Shown here piece by piece: positions 1 to 11,952 of a DNA stretch of 64,000 bases. Location of the stretch: positions 32,952,280 through 33,016,279 of the forward strand of contig OY723407.1 in the NCBI GenBank assembly GCA_963210345.1, read 5' to 3'. The DNA comes from Inga oerstediana (lineage: Eukaryota; Streptophyta; Magnoliopsida; Fabales; Fabaceae). The translations under genes were made by a program, and so were the position numbers. How positions within the stretch are numbered: the stretch's first letter is position 1; each line of letters starts with the position of its first letter. The notes beneath the pieces were generated by a model. It was not told the DNA's origin. It did not search any database and saw nothing but the letters and a program-made list of their open reading frames with translations.

Positions 1-1077
1 TCTTCTTGCATGATCTCTTCATTGTTTCTCTGTAAATATACTTAGGATACTAGTGCAATAAAGAGTTAATCCTATAGAAAACAATTTAATAAACATTCGA
101 TCCAAAACATAATTTATGGACTGCCTTACTCAAGTGGCTACTTGAGTGATCATGTTGGTTACTCGAGTAGTCCCTCGAGTAAACATATAAAAAATATGGC
201 AGTGACTAATTCAACATTTTACATAAGATATTACTCGGGTAAGACATGGAGTGAGATATATCACGAACCTTCAAAATACCTGATTACTCAAGTGGCTACT
301 CGAATGGCCATGTCTTTACTTCACAAGTTACTCTGGTGCTGACTCTGGTAATCTGATTACTCGATTGGTTACTCGAGTGGCCTTCCCTTTTCTTCACATG
401 TTACTCAAGTGAGCCCTTAAGTAAATTTCAAATGACTCGGCAGATTACTCGATTACTCCCTCAAGTAATTGCATCAAATTTCTGGCCGAGAGTTTGTTTT
501 CTGATTACTCGAGTGACCCCTCGAGTAATGCTTCAAATAACTCTACAGATTACTCAAGTGGTCCCTCAAGTAATCCCTTTTTCTTACCTGGTTACTCGAG
601 TGGCTACTCGAGTAAAGTGTTGTATTTCTTGGCCGAGAGCTACTGGAAGATTTTTGACCTGGTTACTAGAGTGGCTACTCGAGTGATGCCTGTGGAAATA
701 ATGTTACTCGAGTGGCTACTCGAGTAAAGTGTTGCATTTCTTGGCCGAGAGCTATTGGAAGATTTTTGACCTGGTTACTCGAGTAATAGTTTATATAACT
801 TTGCAGATTACTCGAGTGGTCCCTCGAGTAACTACTTCCAAATTTTGGCAATACTTCTCTGGATGAAATTCTTCATGATTACTCGAGTGCTTACTTGAGT
901 AACAGCTTCCCTTACATGGGTGGCTACTCGAGTAAGCCTTCATAAAATTTGTTTATTACTCCAGTGCTTACTTCAAGTAATACTTTGCCACTTTGTTCAA
1001 ATTCATTTATTTTTCATCAAATCCTTTTATATCATTGATCCAATCTTTGTTATCATCAAAATATATGGGATCTAACA
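1..1077 (-). repeat. SIRE-A 3' LTR (partial)
   Basis: On the minus strand this LTR starts with TGTTAGATCCC immediately after a polypurine tract, and it runs leftwards out of the window. It matches the 3' LTR of SIRE-B (50586-52208) in reverse complement: both start TGTTAGATCCC, both carry a long array of CTCGAG palindromes, and the sequence at 1-130 corresponds to about 51450-51560. The U5 end is missing here because the window begins inside the LTR. Confidence 0.85.
121..985. repeat. Array of paired CTCGAG palindromes in the SIRE-A LTR
   Basis: The palindrome TTACTCGAGTAA, with variants, recurs roughly every 30-100 bases. It is often paired as TTACTCGAGT, a spacer of about 4 bases, then ACTCGAGTAA, which makes a near-palindromic dimer. 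A second short motif, GGCCGAGAG, occurs near 484, 631 and 742. Open frames across this stretch are repeat artefacts with no domain. Confidence 0.9.
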
Positions 1078-1436
1078 TTCTCCCCCTTTTTTATGATGGA
1101 AAAACTTGGTGATTTTGAACAAAGTTTTTGAAATTGAGTTTTCAAACATATGCTTCTCAAATACTTTTCATATGAAATCTTTTGTTCAATTTAAACTTGA
1201 AAACTCTTTTTGAAATAGCTTATTAAAGATTTATTTGTTCACCTTGCACACACAATCAAAAACACATTAGTCCCACAAAGAAACAAATTACATAAGGAAG
1301 AATTCATTACATAATGAAACTTTAGAATTCAAAAATAAAAGCTAAAAAGCACCCTAAAGCCCCACACACCCAAATCCCAATACATCAACTCAGCCATTCA
1401 TCATAAAATCACTCAGGTTCTTCTCCCCCTTTTTGT
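1078..1436 (-). promoter_or_regulatory. Two polypurine tracts of SIRE-A
   Basis: On the minus strand AAAAAAGGGGGAGAA abuts the LTR start at 1077, and a second tract, AAAAAGGGGGAGAA, lies about 350 bases upstream near 1420-1436. Polypurine tracts prime plus-strand DNA synthesis in LTR retrotransposons. A doubled tract is a recurring SIRE-type feature. The same two tracts occur in SIRE-B at 50168-50185 and 50569-50585. Confidence 0.75.
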
Positions 1437-1455
1437 CTTCATCACAAAGGTGGAA

Positions 1456-3346
1456 TTAATCATGGGGAGGAGTAGGTGGCTTGGCTGCTGAGATAGGAGT
1501 GATAGGAAATGCCAATGATTCATCTGAACCATCTGAACATGAAGGATCTGAAGATGATGGTTCAGGGTCAGGAAGGTTTACTGGTGGTGTCTGAAGATCC
1601 TCTGGAGGATTTACCGGAGATGAAGGGTAAGGAACCAGAAAAGTAATTTCTACTTCCTCTGTAGCAACCGGTGAAGACACAAGCACCTCCTCAGTGAGTG
1701 TAGGTGAGGCAATGGGAGAAGATATGGGCTCTGGCTGAACAGGCTGAGGTGGATCATCAGTAGTGATATGGATTGGCTTGGGTGTGTTAGGGTCAGGCAT
1801 AAAGAACATGACATTACTAGGTCCAGTCTCAGGGGGTCTATGCTCAGTGGGTATAAATGGTCCAGGTTCAGGGACAGGTATGGGCTCAGGAATACCAGAA
1901 GGACCAAGAATAGAGGAGCCAGATGCCATAGCATCAAGTCTGGCAACATGGATGGGCACACTGCTCAGTTAGCAACTCTTCGTGCCTGTTATCCATCCTC
2001 TCCACAAGTTGTCCCATCTTCTCATTCATATGGGTTACCAACTCCGCATTGGTATTCACAATGTCAATATGAAAACTCTTCAGAATGTTCTCCATGAATG
2101 TTTGCATTGCGGCACCAAAGAAGGATGGAGAAGATGTGTTGGCTGGAGTAGAAGACTATGTGTCATCCATTCAACTGGTTTCTGTGTCAGTCTTCTTCCT
2201 TTTCTTGGGACTTGCTTCTAGAGGAGTCTTTAGGGGAATCTCAATATTCAAATTTCTAATTTGATTCCTCCCCACTGGTGCTATCCTCTCAATCGGCTCC
2301 ATACTCTCCAAATACCAAATCTTATTCTTCTTGAGGAACAAGGAAATATGTTGAGGATAAGGCATTGGAGTAGTAGGTTTTCCTTCATACCTATACCTCT
2401 TGATGTCATTGAAGATATACTCTCCCAAGTCCTTTTGCTCTTTGACAATCAATAAGGAAAATTTTCTGAAATCCCTCTCAATGAAATGAGTGAAGTTATT
2501 GGATTTTTTCACCATGACTCTAGAGTAGATATACCATAGGACTCTATGAAAAGCACTCATATCACTCGAATTGAAATTGAGGGGTCCATTATCTCACCAG
2601 GTCTTAGGATAGAGAATATCTGGTTTGAGTCAAGGTTAGGGTAATCATCATCAGGAGGATTCTCTATTCCTAACCAGGTATTAATTCTAGAAGGTGAGAT
2701 TAGAATTCTTTGTCCTTTGACTTTAGAAGTCATTTCTTCTTCCACAGAGATAGAGAGCCAAGGCATGTAGGAATCAAGATAGGGACTAAGATCGAATTTC
2801 AATACTTCTTGAAGAACCTTGTAGTCAATGTAATGCATCTTGCACACATTCTTCTTGCAAAATGACTCAGGTACTTTTGAGATTCTTCAAGCTTGCTTAC
2901 GTTGAATCCCTTTGGAGGAAATGTGATTTCTTCATACCTCTCTTCTATTTGCTTTGAAGATTACCCTTTTTTGTTTTCTTAGATTGAAAAGCTTCTTCAA
3001 GCATGCCTACCATGACTTTGGTAAGGTTCTCATTAACCTTAGGCTTTTTCAAAGGCTTAGGAGTAAAAGTGGGTGTGTCGGATGAATCTGAAGAAGGAGG
3101 AGATAGCTCTTTTGTTGTTTTTCCTTTTCCAAGAGGTCAACTCTTCTTGGATTGAGGTCTTGTGGCAATGGGCTCCTTAATCACAACCCCTTTCACCTTT
3201 GGCTTGGTTTGCAGTTTGGTTTTGGTCTTAGGTTTAGGAGAAATTTTCCTTTTCTTGGTAGGTGGAGATGAAAGAGAATCAGAGGGTTAATATGGTTCAG
3301 AAGACTCAGAAGGAGTGCTAAGATTCGGAGATTTTGTCCTCACCAT
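1456..3346 (-). pseudogene. Env-like third ORF of SIRE-A (decayed)
   Basis: Reading runs from an ATG at 3346 (MVRTK...) to a TAA at 1456. The pieces are: a basic Pro/Lys/Ser-rich N-terminus; a globular block near 2847-2557 with motifs YIDYKVLQE, YLDSYMPWLS and VKGQRILISPSRINTWLGI; a second block at 2560-2171; and a Pro/Ser-rich tail at 1959-1456. The globular block resembles the domain Pfam calls putative plant transposon protein. Compared with the SIRE-B copy it lacks roughly 25 residues after MPWLS. Several frame breaks make it a pseudogene. The position between pol and LTR is the slot called env-like in SIRE elements, but I see no signal peptide or membrane segment, so an envelope role is not supported by sequence. 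Confidence 0.7.
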
Positions 3347-3518
3347 TGTGATTTGAGAAAATCAAATATTTCTGGAAAAATAGAGACTAGCGTAGCGAGT
3401 TTAGGGCATACGATTCAGTACAATCTGAGAGGTTTTTGTAAGCGTAAATCACTGGGTTTTGACTGTTATGGGAAGAGAAAGATATTTTGAAACGTTTTTA
3501 TGAGAGCACTAGGAGAAT

Positions 3519-5887
3519 TGTAACCCCCTGCCGTAATTAATATCCGGATTACACGATTAATGTGAAATAGAGACCAATAAGTCAAAACAACATTTATAAA
3601 CCCATCAACCAAACGGGGTTTTCACAATCGCATTTCGAAATCATTTAAAACACGGTCTCATATTTACACTCCGAATATAATTACTATGCGAAGATGAATT
3701 ACATTTATACAATTATCAGAGTACGCAATATAAATTCCCGACAATTCCGGGATCATATCTTCGCTCAATAATCATAGGGCACATTAGCCCATACAACTCA
3801 TTCAATAGGGATTACACAACCTATTCGAATACATAACCAAATACTGATCCAAATATACAGATACATATTCTCATTTACACAATGATAACCAACTACTAAG
3901 CTCTCACCCAAAACGAGTCCTCTTCGTCCTTGGATGCTTGCTTCATCCTCAATCTTCCTTCCCTGCCTAAAATGTTTATAGGGGAGGGTGAGATTCTGGG
4001 GAATCTCAGTAGGAAACAGGTACCAGTATGCATGCAAGATAAGTATTTAATGCATGACATGCTTGCATCACAATAACTCATGTTCACATAATGATATCCG
4101 CATGCTCAATGTTCACATAACATACTCATGGCCATAGCAGAACTAGAAACAGAGCTACAATCATTCTCATATGTTTCACATAATCATGCAAAGCAATAAC
4201 ATGCATCAATACACAATACAATTATCAATACATGCAGGAGAGGTAAGTTCCCTACCCTCTTTCCACGTAAGCTCCTGCTCCGGCTGCTCACGTTCAGGGA
4301 AATCATCAAATCCTATATTCAAAATCAAGGACATAGGATTAATCCCTTTTCCAATTCCTTAACTTTTAGACACTCAAGTTGGTTATCATTATTACCCTTT
4401 AGGTACCCTCAAACACCTCAATCGATAGCTCTAAAGGGGTGGAAGACTATCCCCAAAGATCCCCTTTTGAACACTCAATCCTGATATTTTCCACTGCCTC
4501 ACTCGAGCACAGAAGCTCTCACTCGAGCACAAGTACGGACATCACTCGAGCACAAATGCTCTCACTCGAGCATTGGTACGGACAACACCCGAGCACAAGA
4601 GAAAGTGAGACCGCGAGCACTTGCCCGAGAGCACAAACCCACTCCAGAAGCACAAGCTCACTCGAAGCACAAGAGGCTCACTCGAGCACGCTGCCCATAC
4701 CCGCGAGCACAAGAGAAAGTGAGACCGCGAGTGAGCACCCGAGAGCACAACTCTCACTTTCAGGAACTGGCTCACTCGAGCACAAATCCTCACCCATCAC
4801 TCGAGCAGGTTCTTCCTCTGCTCGAGCAACATTCATCCCTCACTCGAGCACACCCTTGTCTGCTCGAGTGAATCTATCAGATTCCAGAAAACGCAGCAAA
4901 CATACCACATTTCCCTAACTCTTGCCCAATTGATCCAAATGGACCCAAAACTTCTACCAAAGCTACTCCCACACAAAATCACTCACTGAATTCAATGGAA
5001 TCAACAGAATTACCCAATTCCCATTCCATTCACAAGCTTTGGTCTAGGGCAATATAATCATCCATTTTCTAAATCAACAACCTCACACATTTCAATCCCA
5101 AATCCATTCTATCTATTCAAAACTCACACCATTATACCATTTCTATAACCATAACATGCCAAACTACCCATTGACCCATATTTTCGAAATTAGGGCAATA
5201 ATTCCAGAAATTCCAAACTTAATCATTTGGCATGAAACATAGATAGAAATGTTGGCTTCACATACCTTATCCACTTTCTCAAAGACACTCTTTGATTCTC
5301 CAAACTTCATATTTTCGTGATCTTCAAATCATCACCAATGGAGAAACTACAATCACCAAAATAAAGCTCTCAACTCAAGGATTAACATTAGAGAAGAGAG
5401 TTTGAGCTAAAGAGGCCATTTGCTTACCTCAAAATCCAGATTTTCCTTTCTCTTTCCCAAGCTCCATGGCTTCCGCACAAGAGAGAGAAACCGAGAGGGA
5501 GAGAAGAGAGGAAATGGAGATGATGATGATGTGTCCTCACTTATGCCTCATCCAAGGGTCCACACTTTGCCACTTGTCACCATCTCACTTCAACTCTCAT
5601 GGGCTCACATGCACACACATACACATGATCATGCCCCTTACTCAATTACACAAATAAATCCTAGCCATTGATCTTGGAATTACCAATGAGTTTCCTCCTC
5701 GGTAACCGATCAACTGGTCGGTAACTTTACCGTTTTGCCCCTGGTTATGGAAATTCACTTAGAATTACCATCAATTCATTTTCATATTTCTTAATCACAA
5801 TTTGGACTCTTGCTAAACCAGGGCTTAGCAGTCCACTAATCTCAGGCTTAATCTCTAAGCTCAAGTATTAAAATTCGGTATATTACA
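3519..5887 (-). repeat. Element E left LTR (3' LTR)
   Basis: It begins TGTAACCCCC and ends ATATTACA. It aligns base for base with the right LTR at a constant offset of 5408, so there are no net indels. By eye I find two substitutions: one near 3613 (a against g) and one near 5879 (t against g). The 159-codon frame at 4439-4918 and the other small frames in it recur identically in the other LTR and are not genes. Confidence 0.92.
4497..4871. repeat. CTCGAG array in the element E LTR
   Basis: CACTCGAGCA repeats at about 20-30 base spacing, mixed with GCGAGTGAG and CCCGAGAGCAC. The same array is at 9905-10279 in the other LTR. The core palindrome is the same as in the copia element SIRE-A, although this LTR belongs to a gypsy-type element. 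Confidence 0.9.
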
Positions 5888-7102
5888 TTTCTCCCCCCGT
5901 TCAATAAATTTCGTCCTCGAAATTTGTCACACCACTTGAACCATAAATGCAACTCAGTTGCCATAAACTACAATCGGCCCATTTCACGATTGCTAGCCGA
6001 ACACAATCATCACACTATTTCCAAACAAGTACAATCGCTTCCACATACGATTGTCACACACTCTATCACCACATAACCACAATCGTCACAAGCCTGCCTC
6101 AGCTCATGAGTGGCTAACGCATCTCATTATCCGATGACTCTAATTCATGAGCCATATCATAAATTTTTTGGCAGTTAGGTGGCACAGGCCACCAACCTGC
6201 TCAACTCAATCTAGTGATTCCATCCTGGAATAACTCAACAACATCACCAACTCATTTCAAACAACAGCCTCAGCCGTATACACCAGCACTTATGCCTTCG
6301 CTGTATTCACTTTCACAGCATTACCCTCACCCGTACACCCACCAATGATTCCACTAGTGGTAACCGAGACTTTCGGGTATTCACAACAATCACATTGCCG
6401 TATCAAATTCCACGGCATTACCCTCACCCATCCGGGACTTTTGGGCCTCAATCACAATGTCCACGACAGATTCACATTGATGCGTGACGATTGTCACAAG
6501 ACGACAGCACCCACGGCTGTATACACAATTATACGTAGCTTTCGCCACTTGTACAATTACGACAACTTCCCGCTGTCTCACAAATACACATTGCCCTTCC
6601 GGCATTCTCATCACAACAACATATATCACATCATCAGGTCACTCCAGAATCTCAATCTCTTCTATCCGAAGCACCCTACCGTAACGGCCCACCTAGAATC
6701 TCAGTCTCTTTTATCCAGGCGACCGGTTGAGAGTCTCCATCTCCCAACATTACCTTCATGCTCTTGCACCACACAAAGCAACTACAACGGCAGTTCAACG
6801 GCCGAGCTAGAGATGACTAGCGTCAAACCCTAAACGGCTCACGCTGACCTGGACACGCTGCAGTTCACCTAGCTTTCACCGCAATCCGCGTCGCAGACTC
6901 TAATTTTACGCACCGCCTTTCGGCCTGGGGTTAACACCGGTGCAACCAACGTGGTGGCTAGCCAGGTGGGCCATGCCAGGGTAGTGCCCTAAGAATAGAG
7001 AACCCCCGATCATATAGTCAAATTAGCCATCAGCTAAATTAGCTCTGCTCTACTACACAACTATACCTCAGTCCCAGCTTATTCACAACTGTCACCGATT
7101 CA

Positions 7103-7500
7103 CAATCACACTCCACCCTCATCCCCTTTCTCCGCCGAGAAGACACACAGTCTTCACTCGAACTGTTGTTAGCTACTCAGGGACTATTGGTATGACAATG
7201 TTTACACATATAGCCATTCAGGCTCACAATAGTAGATCCACAATCACACCCTACCCTCATCCCCTTTCTCCGCTGGGAAAACACACAGTCTTTACCCGAA
7301 CCGTTGCTAGCTACTCAGGGACTGTTGGCGTAGCGGTGCTCACAAATAGCCTTTCGGCTTCCATATCACACTCCACCCTCATCCCCTTTCTCCGCCGAGA
7401 AGACACACAGTCTTTACCCGAACCGTTGTTAGCTACTCAGGGACTGTTGGCGTGGCAGTGCATAAACATAGCCTTATAGCACATAGCTATCCGGCTTCAC
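7103..7500. repeat. Three tandem copies of a ~120-bp unit, shared with the gypsy-1 LTR
   Basis: Each copy holds CATCCCCTTTCTCCGC, then GTTAGCTACTCAGGGACT, then a variable tail ending near 'gcttcac'. Two diverged copies of the same unit lie in each gypsy-1 LTR (about 15745-16035 and 23300-23590), so a sequence that is internal in E is LTR sequence in gypsy-1. Confidence 0.85.
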
Positions 7501-8189
7501 AAATGGCCCGTCGGCCTCACAAATAGCCTGTCCCCCGTAAACTACCGCCCCAAAGGCACGGTCCTCCGCCATAGGAATCACCCCATGCGGCCGCAGGTAA
7601 GAGACTCACAATGCACAATTGCAACAAGCTGGAACTAGGCCTCTTAATAATTCCCCTTCAACATCTCAAATTCTTTTCATCATACTGAGATCCTTCAAGA
7701 CCCCTTTCACTACATAACTTGACCCCGAAGTTTGACCTCCTGAAGCCATAATTATCATATCATTCTCTCAGCTACTCGAGCTTCCGCTCAACACAATTCT
7801 CAAACATGTTACATTCATCACGCTTCCACTGCGCACTCTGAGGTCTTTCTCCTCATCTGTGCATTCCCAATGTCAAGTTGATTTAACAGGAGTCCCATAG
7901 GAATCTCTCCCTACAACTGACAACATTTACAATCTGTACCAAATCTTGGCCTGATTCAACTCGAATCATTAAAAGCCATAATCAACACATCGTTAAGAGC
8001 CCATACTCCTAACGTCCTCATAGTTCTACTCTACGATTCAACATCACGGCAATTGCTCTCCACGGTTCATTATCAAGGTGGCTGCACTCTAGGGTTCATC
8101 GTCACAGTGGCTCCACTCTACGGTTCATCGTCATGGTGGCTCCACTCTACGCTACTGCACTCGGTGCTTCACTCAGTCCACTGACTGGT

Positions 8190-8345
8190 CAGCCCCTCCG
8201 GTCAGAGTTTTCCGTAGGTAGCCCTTTCCAATCGGATCTCACCGTAGGTAGCCCTCTCCGATCGAATTTCACCGTAGGTAGCCCTCTCCGATCAAAAGTC
8301 CCCGTAGATAGCACTCTCCGATCCGAATCCTCCGTAGATGACTTT
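8190..8345. repeat. 36-bp tandem repeat in element E
   Basis: A unit of CCGTAGGTAGCCCTCTCCGA plus about 16 more bases is repeated in tandem with decay towards the right. Because 36 is a multiple of 3, the repeat stays open in one frame and gives a VGSPLRS-type peptide repeat in the frame 8133-8363. I take this as a by-product of the repeat length, not a protein. Confidence 0.8.
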
Positions 8346-8910
8346 CTCCCTGTGCTGGATTAACAACCAACACTCTCAAAATACCTGATACACCTTTCAG
8401 TTCGCTTCCTGTACCACACCTTGGTACCACAGACCACTGAGGTCAAATCCAATTCCTAAGAATCAACCCAGCTATTGAGTCTAATCCTTAGATCACATCT
8501 CATCTTTCAAACTTTCAACCTCAATTGAACCGGGAAATCACTTCCCTCAAATCCACAGAGCCTCACAACTCCAACACAAATCCAAATATCATGCCAGCCT
8601 AGGGCACACCGGTCCCCTAGGTCTTAAGGCCTTTAAACATACAAGCTCAGTATGACATCACTACATGTAACATCATACCACCTTGGGTTTACACCTCAAT
8701 TCTCTGACGAATCACTATATCTTTCGATTACACCATGATTCGCCACTCTCGAATAACCCCAATGTATACACATATTCCTCAAATCTCTTATGTCCACAAT
8801 GACAAATCACACATGTGTATACATAATCACTATCACAAGAGATCATCTACCACCAAGATAGAGATCTAAGAGAGCCATCCTAGCAAATTCCCATGTTTGC
8901 CAGGAACTGT

Positions 8911-8923
8911 AGCTCTGATACCA
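8911..8923 (-). promoter_or_regulatory. Primer-binding site of element E
   Basis: On the minus strand TGGTATCAGAGCT lies three bases inside the right LTR. It is complementary to the 3' end of plant initiator methionine tRNA, the usual primer for these elements. It fixes the right LTR as the 5' LTR. Confidence 0.88.
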
Positions 8924-8926
8924 AAA

Positions 8927-11295
8927 TGTAACCCCCTGCCGTAATTAATATCCGGATTACACGATTAATGTGAAATAGAGACCAATAAGTCAAAACAACA
9001 TTTATAAACCCATCAACCAGACGGGGTTTTCACAATCGCATTTCGAAATCATTTAAAACACGGTCTCATATTTACACTCCGAATATAATTACTATGCGAA
9101 GATGAATTACATTTATACAATTATCAGAGTACGCAATATAAATTCCCGACAATTCCGGGATCATATCTTCGCTCAATAATCATAGGGCACATTAGCCCAT
9201 ACAACTCATTCAATAGGGATTACACAACCTATTCGAATACATAACCAAATACTGATCCAAATATACAGATACATATTCTCATTTACACAATGATAACCAA
9301 CTACTAAGCTCTCACCCAAAACGAGTCCTCTTCGTCCTTGGATGCTTGCTTCATCCTCAATCTTCCTTCCCTGCCTAAAATGTTTATAGGGGAGGGTGAG
9401 ATTCTGGGGAATCTCAGTAGGAAACAGGTACCAGTATGCATGCAAGATAAGTATTTAATGCATGACATGCTTGCATCACAATAACTCATGTTCACATAAT
9501 GATATCCGCATGCTCAATGTTCACATAACATACTCATGGCCATAGCAGAACTAGAAACAGAGCTACAATCATTCTCATATGTTTCACATAATCATGCAAA
9601 GCAATAACATGCATCAATACACAATACAATTATCAATACATGCAGGAGAGGTAAGTTCCCTACCCTCTTTCCACGTAAGCTCCTGCTCCGGCTGCTCACG
9701 TTCAGGGAAATCATCAAATCCTATATTCAAAATCAAGGACATAGGATTAATCCCTTTTCCAATTCCTTAACTTTTAGACACTCAAGTTGGTTATCATTAT
9801 TACCCTTTAGGTACCCTCAAACACCTCAATCGATAGCTCTAAAGGGGTGGAAGACTATCCCCAAAGATCCCCTTTTGAACACTCAATCCTGATATTTTCC
9901 ACTGCCTCACTCGAGCACAGAAGCTCTCACTCGAGCACAAGTACGGACATCACTCGAGCACAAATGCTCTCACTCGAGCATTGGTACGGACAACACCCGA
10001 GCACAAGAGAAAGTGAGACCGCGAGCACTTGCCCGAGAGCACAAACCCACTCCAGAAGCACAAGCTCACTCGAAGCACAAGAGGCTCACTCGAGCACGCT
10101 GCCCATACCCGCGAGCACAAGAGAAAGTGAGACCGCGAGTGAGCACCCGAGAGCACAACTCTCACTTTCAGGAACTGGCTCACTCGAGCACAAATCCTCA
10201 CCCATCACTCGAGCAGGTTCTTCCTCTGCTCGAGCAACATTCATCCCTCACTCGAGCACACCCTTGTCTGCTCGAGTGAATCTATCAGATTCCAGAAAAC
10301 GCAGCAAACATACCACATTTCCCTAACTCTTGCCCAATTGATCCAAATGGACCCAAAACTTCTACCAAAGCTACTCCCACACAAAATCACTCACTGAATT
10401 CAATGGAATCAACAGAATTACCCAATTCCCATTCCATTCACAAGCTTTGGTCTAGGGCAATATAATCATCCATTTTCTAAATCAACAACCTCACACATTT
10501 CAATCCCAAATCCATTCTATCTATTCAAAACTCACACCATTATACCATTTCTATAACCATAACATGCCAAACTACCCATTGACCCATATTTTCGAAATTA
10601 GGGCAATAATTCCAGAAATTCCAAACTTAATCATTTGGCATGAAACATAGATAGAAATGTTGGCTTCACATACCTTATCCACTTTCTCAAAGACACTCTT
10701 TGATTCTCCAAACTTCATATTTTCGTGATCTTCAAATCATCACCAATGGAGAAACTACAATCACCAAAATAAAGCTCTCAACTCAAGGATTAACATTAGA
10801 GAAGAGAGTTTGAGCTAAAGAGGCCATTTGCTTACCTCAAAATCCAGATTTTCCTTTCTCTTTCCCAAGCTCCATGGCTTCCGCACAAGAGAGAGAAACC
10901 GAGAGGGAGAGAAGAGAGGAAATGGAGATGATGATGATGTGTCCTCACTTATGCCTCATCCAAGGGTCCACACTTTGCCACTTGTCACCATCTCACTTCA
11001 ACTCTCATGGGCTCACATGCACACACATACACATGATCATGCCCCTTACTCAATTACACAAATAAATCCTAGCCATTGATCTTGGAATTACCAATGAGTT
11101 TCCTCCTCGGTAACCGATCAACTGGTCGGTAACTTTACCGTTTTGCCCCTGGTTATGGAAATTCACTTAGAATTACCATCAATTCATTTTCATATTTCTT
11201 AATCACAATTTGGACTCTTGCTAAACCAGGGCTTAGCAGTCCACTAATCTCAGGCTTAATCTCTAAGCTCAAGTATTAAAATTCGGGATATTACA
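8927..11295 (-). repeat. Element E right LTR (5' LTR)
   Basis: Same length (2369 bp) and almost the same sequence as the left LTR. It runs from TGTAACCCCC at 8927 to ATATTACA at 11295 and carries the CTCGAG array at 9905-10279. The outer flank is the agaat target duplication. Confidence 0.92.
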
Positions 11296-11952
11296 AGAAT
11301 CATTTAAGGCGATTTTGTGAGAAATGACCGAGTATCGACTGAAATAACCTAGGGCCCGACATCACTCGAGGGCTTACTCGAGTGATCATCAGCCTCACTC
11401 GAGTAGCTACTCGAGTGATCATAGCAAAAAGTTTTGAAATACAACCAATTTGAGAGCGTACCTTTTATGAATAGTATTTTAATTACCCATGTATATTCCC
11501 TCGATCATTTGATAACTCTTTAGATCATATTTAAGATGAAACTCAACAAATTTGAGATCTGCACCAGGTTCACTCAAGGCCATACTCGAGTAAATTTGAA
11601 GTTCACTTGAGGCCTCCCTCGGGTAATCTGTCTCTTTACCTTTTGACTGTTCATTTCTAATCGTTGTGCCGTTTCATTTGAAATTAATGCTTCACTGGCA
11701 CATTTCCAAGTTCATTACTTGAGTGGCTACTTGAGTAATTCCTCCAATACTTCAAGGTCCCACTCTAGTAATACCCATTACTTGAAGTTGTCCCTCCAGT
11801 AATGTTATCTTCTGTTAACCTCTGATTTCCATATTCCAAAACAAATATTATAATCCTGCAAAAAAAATTGCTAGAAACTCTGATGCTTAAGTTAGTAATC
11901 ATCAAAACATCAATAAATAATATCATCTAACATTTTGTTAACACTAAATAAC
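11296..11952 (-). other. SIRE-A spacer between pol and the env-like ORF
   Basis: This non-coding stretch, together with 3347-3518 on the far side of element E, corresponds to 47306-48145 of SIRE-B. It carries scattered CTCGAG palindromes (about 11365-11420) and decayed ones (about 11575-11810) like those in the LTR. It follows the pol stop codon on the minus strand. No gene is seen. Confidence 0.75.

Larger units (their letters stand above)
5888..8926. other. Element E interior, non-coding
   Basis: The stretch next to the left LTR (about 5888-5900, pyrimidine-rich on the plus strand) is the polypurine tract, and the right end holds the primer site. No open frame here carries a recognisable domain; the longest (6345-6833 and 7192-7479) are low-complexity. 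The interior holds a threefold repeat of about 120 bases and a 36-base tandem repeat, described separately. The rest is unique AC-rich sequence in which I see nothing recognisable. Confidence 0.8.
3519..11295 (-). mobile_element. Element E: non-autonomous Ty3/gypsy-related LTR element, recently inserted
   Basis: Two direct LTRs of 2369 bp flank a 3039-bp interior. The 5-bp target duplication agaat lies at 3514-3518 and 11296-11300. The LTR starts TGTAACCCCCTGCC and ends GGATATTACA, as in gypsy-1. The primer site beside the right LTR places the element on the minus strand. I find no gag, protease, RT or integrase in the interior, so it is a large non-autonomous derivative that probably used proteins of a Tekay-type element such as gypsy-1. 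The pre-insertion site is preserved in SIRE-B near 47971-47980. Confidence 0.9.

Noticed and set aside
121..985. Possible centromeric or telomeric satellite
   Set aside because: The unit length is not constant and the array is confined to LTR and spacer of one retroelement family.
4439..4918. 159-codon open frame, repeated at 9847-10326
   Set aside because: It lies in the CTCGAG array of both element E LTRs; its residues follow the repeat and no domain is seen. Frame identity simply reflects recent LTR duplication.
6345..6833. 162-codon frame in the element E interior
   Set aside because: It is rich in Ser/His/Thr with no motif, overlaps another frame on the opposite strand, and sits in an otherwise non-coding element.
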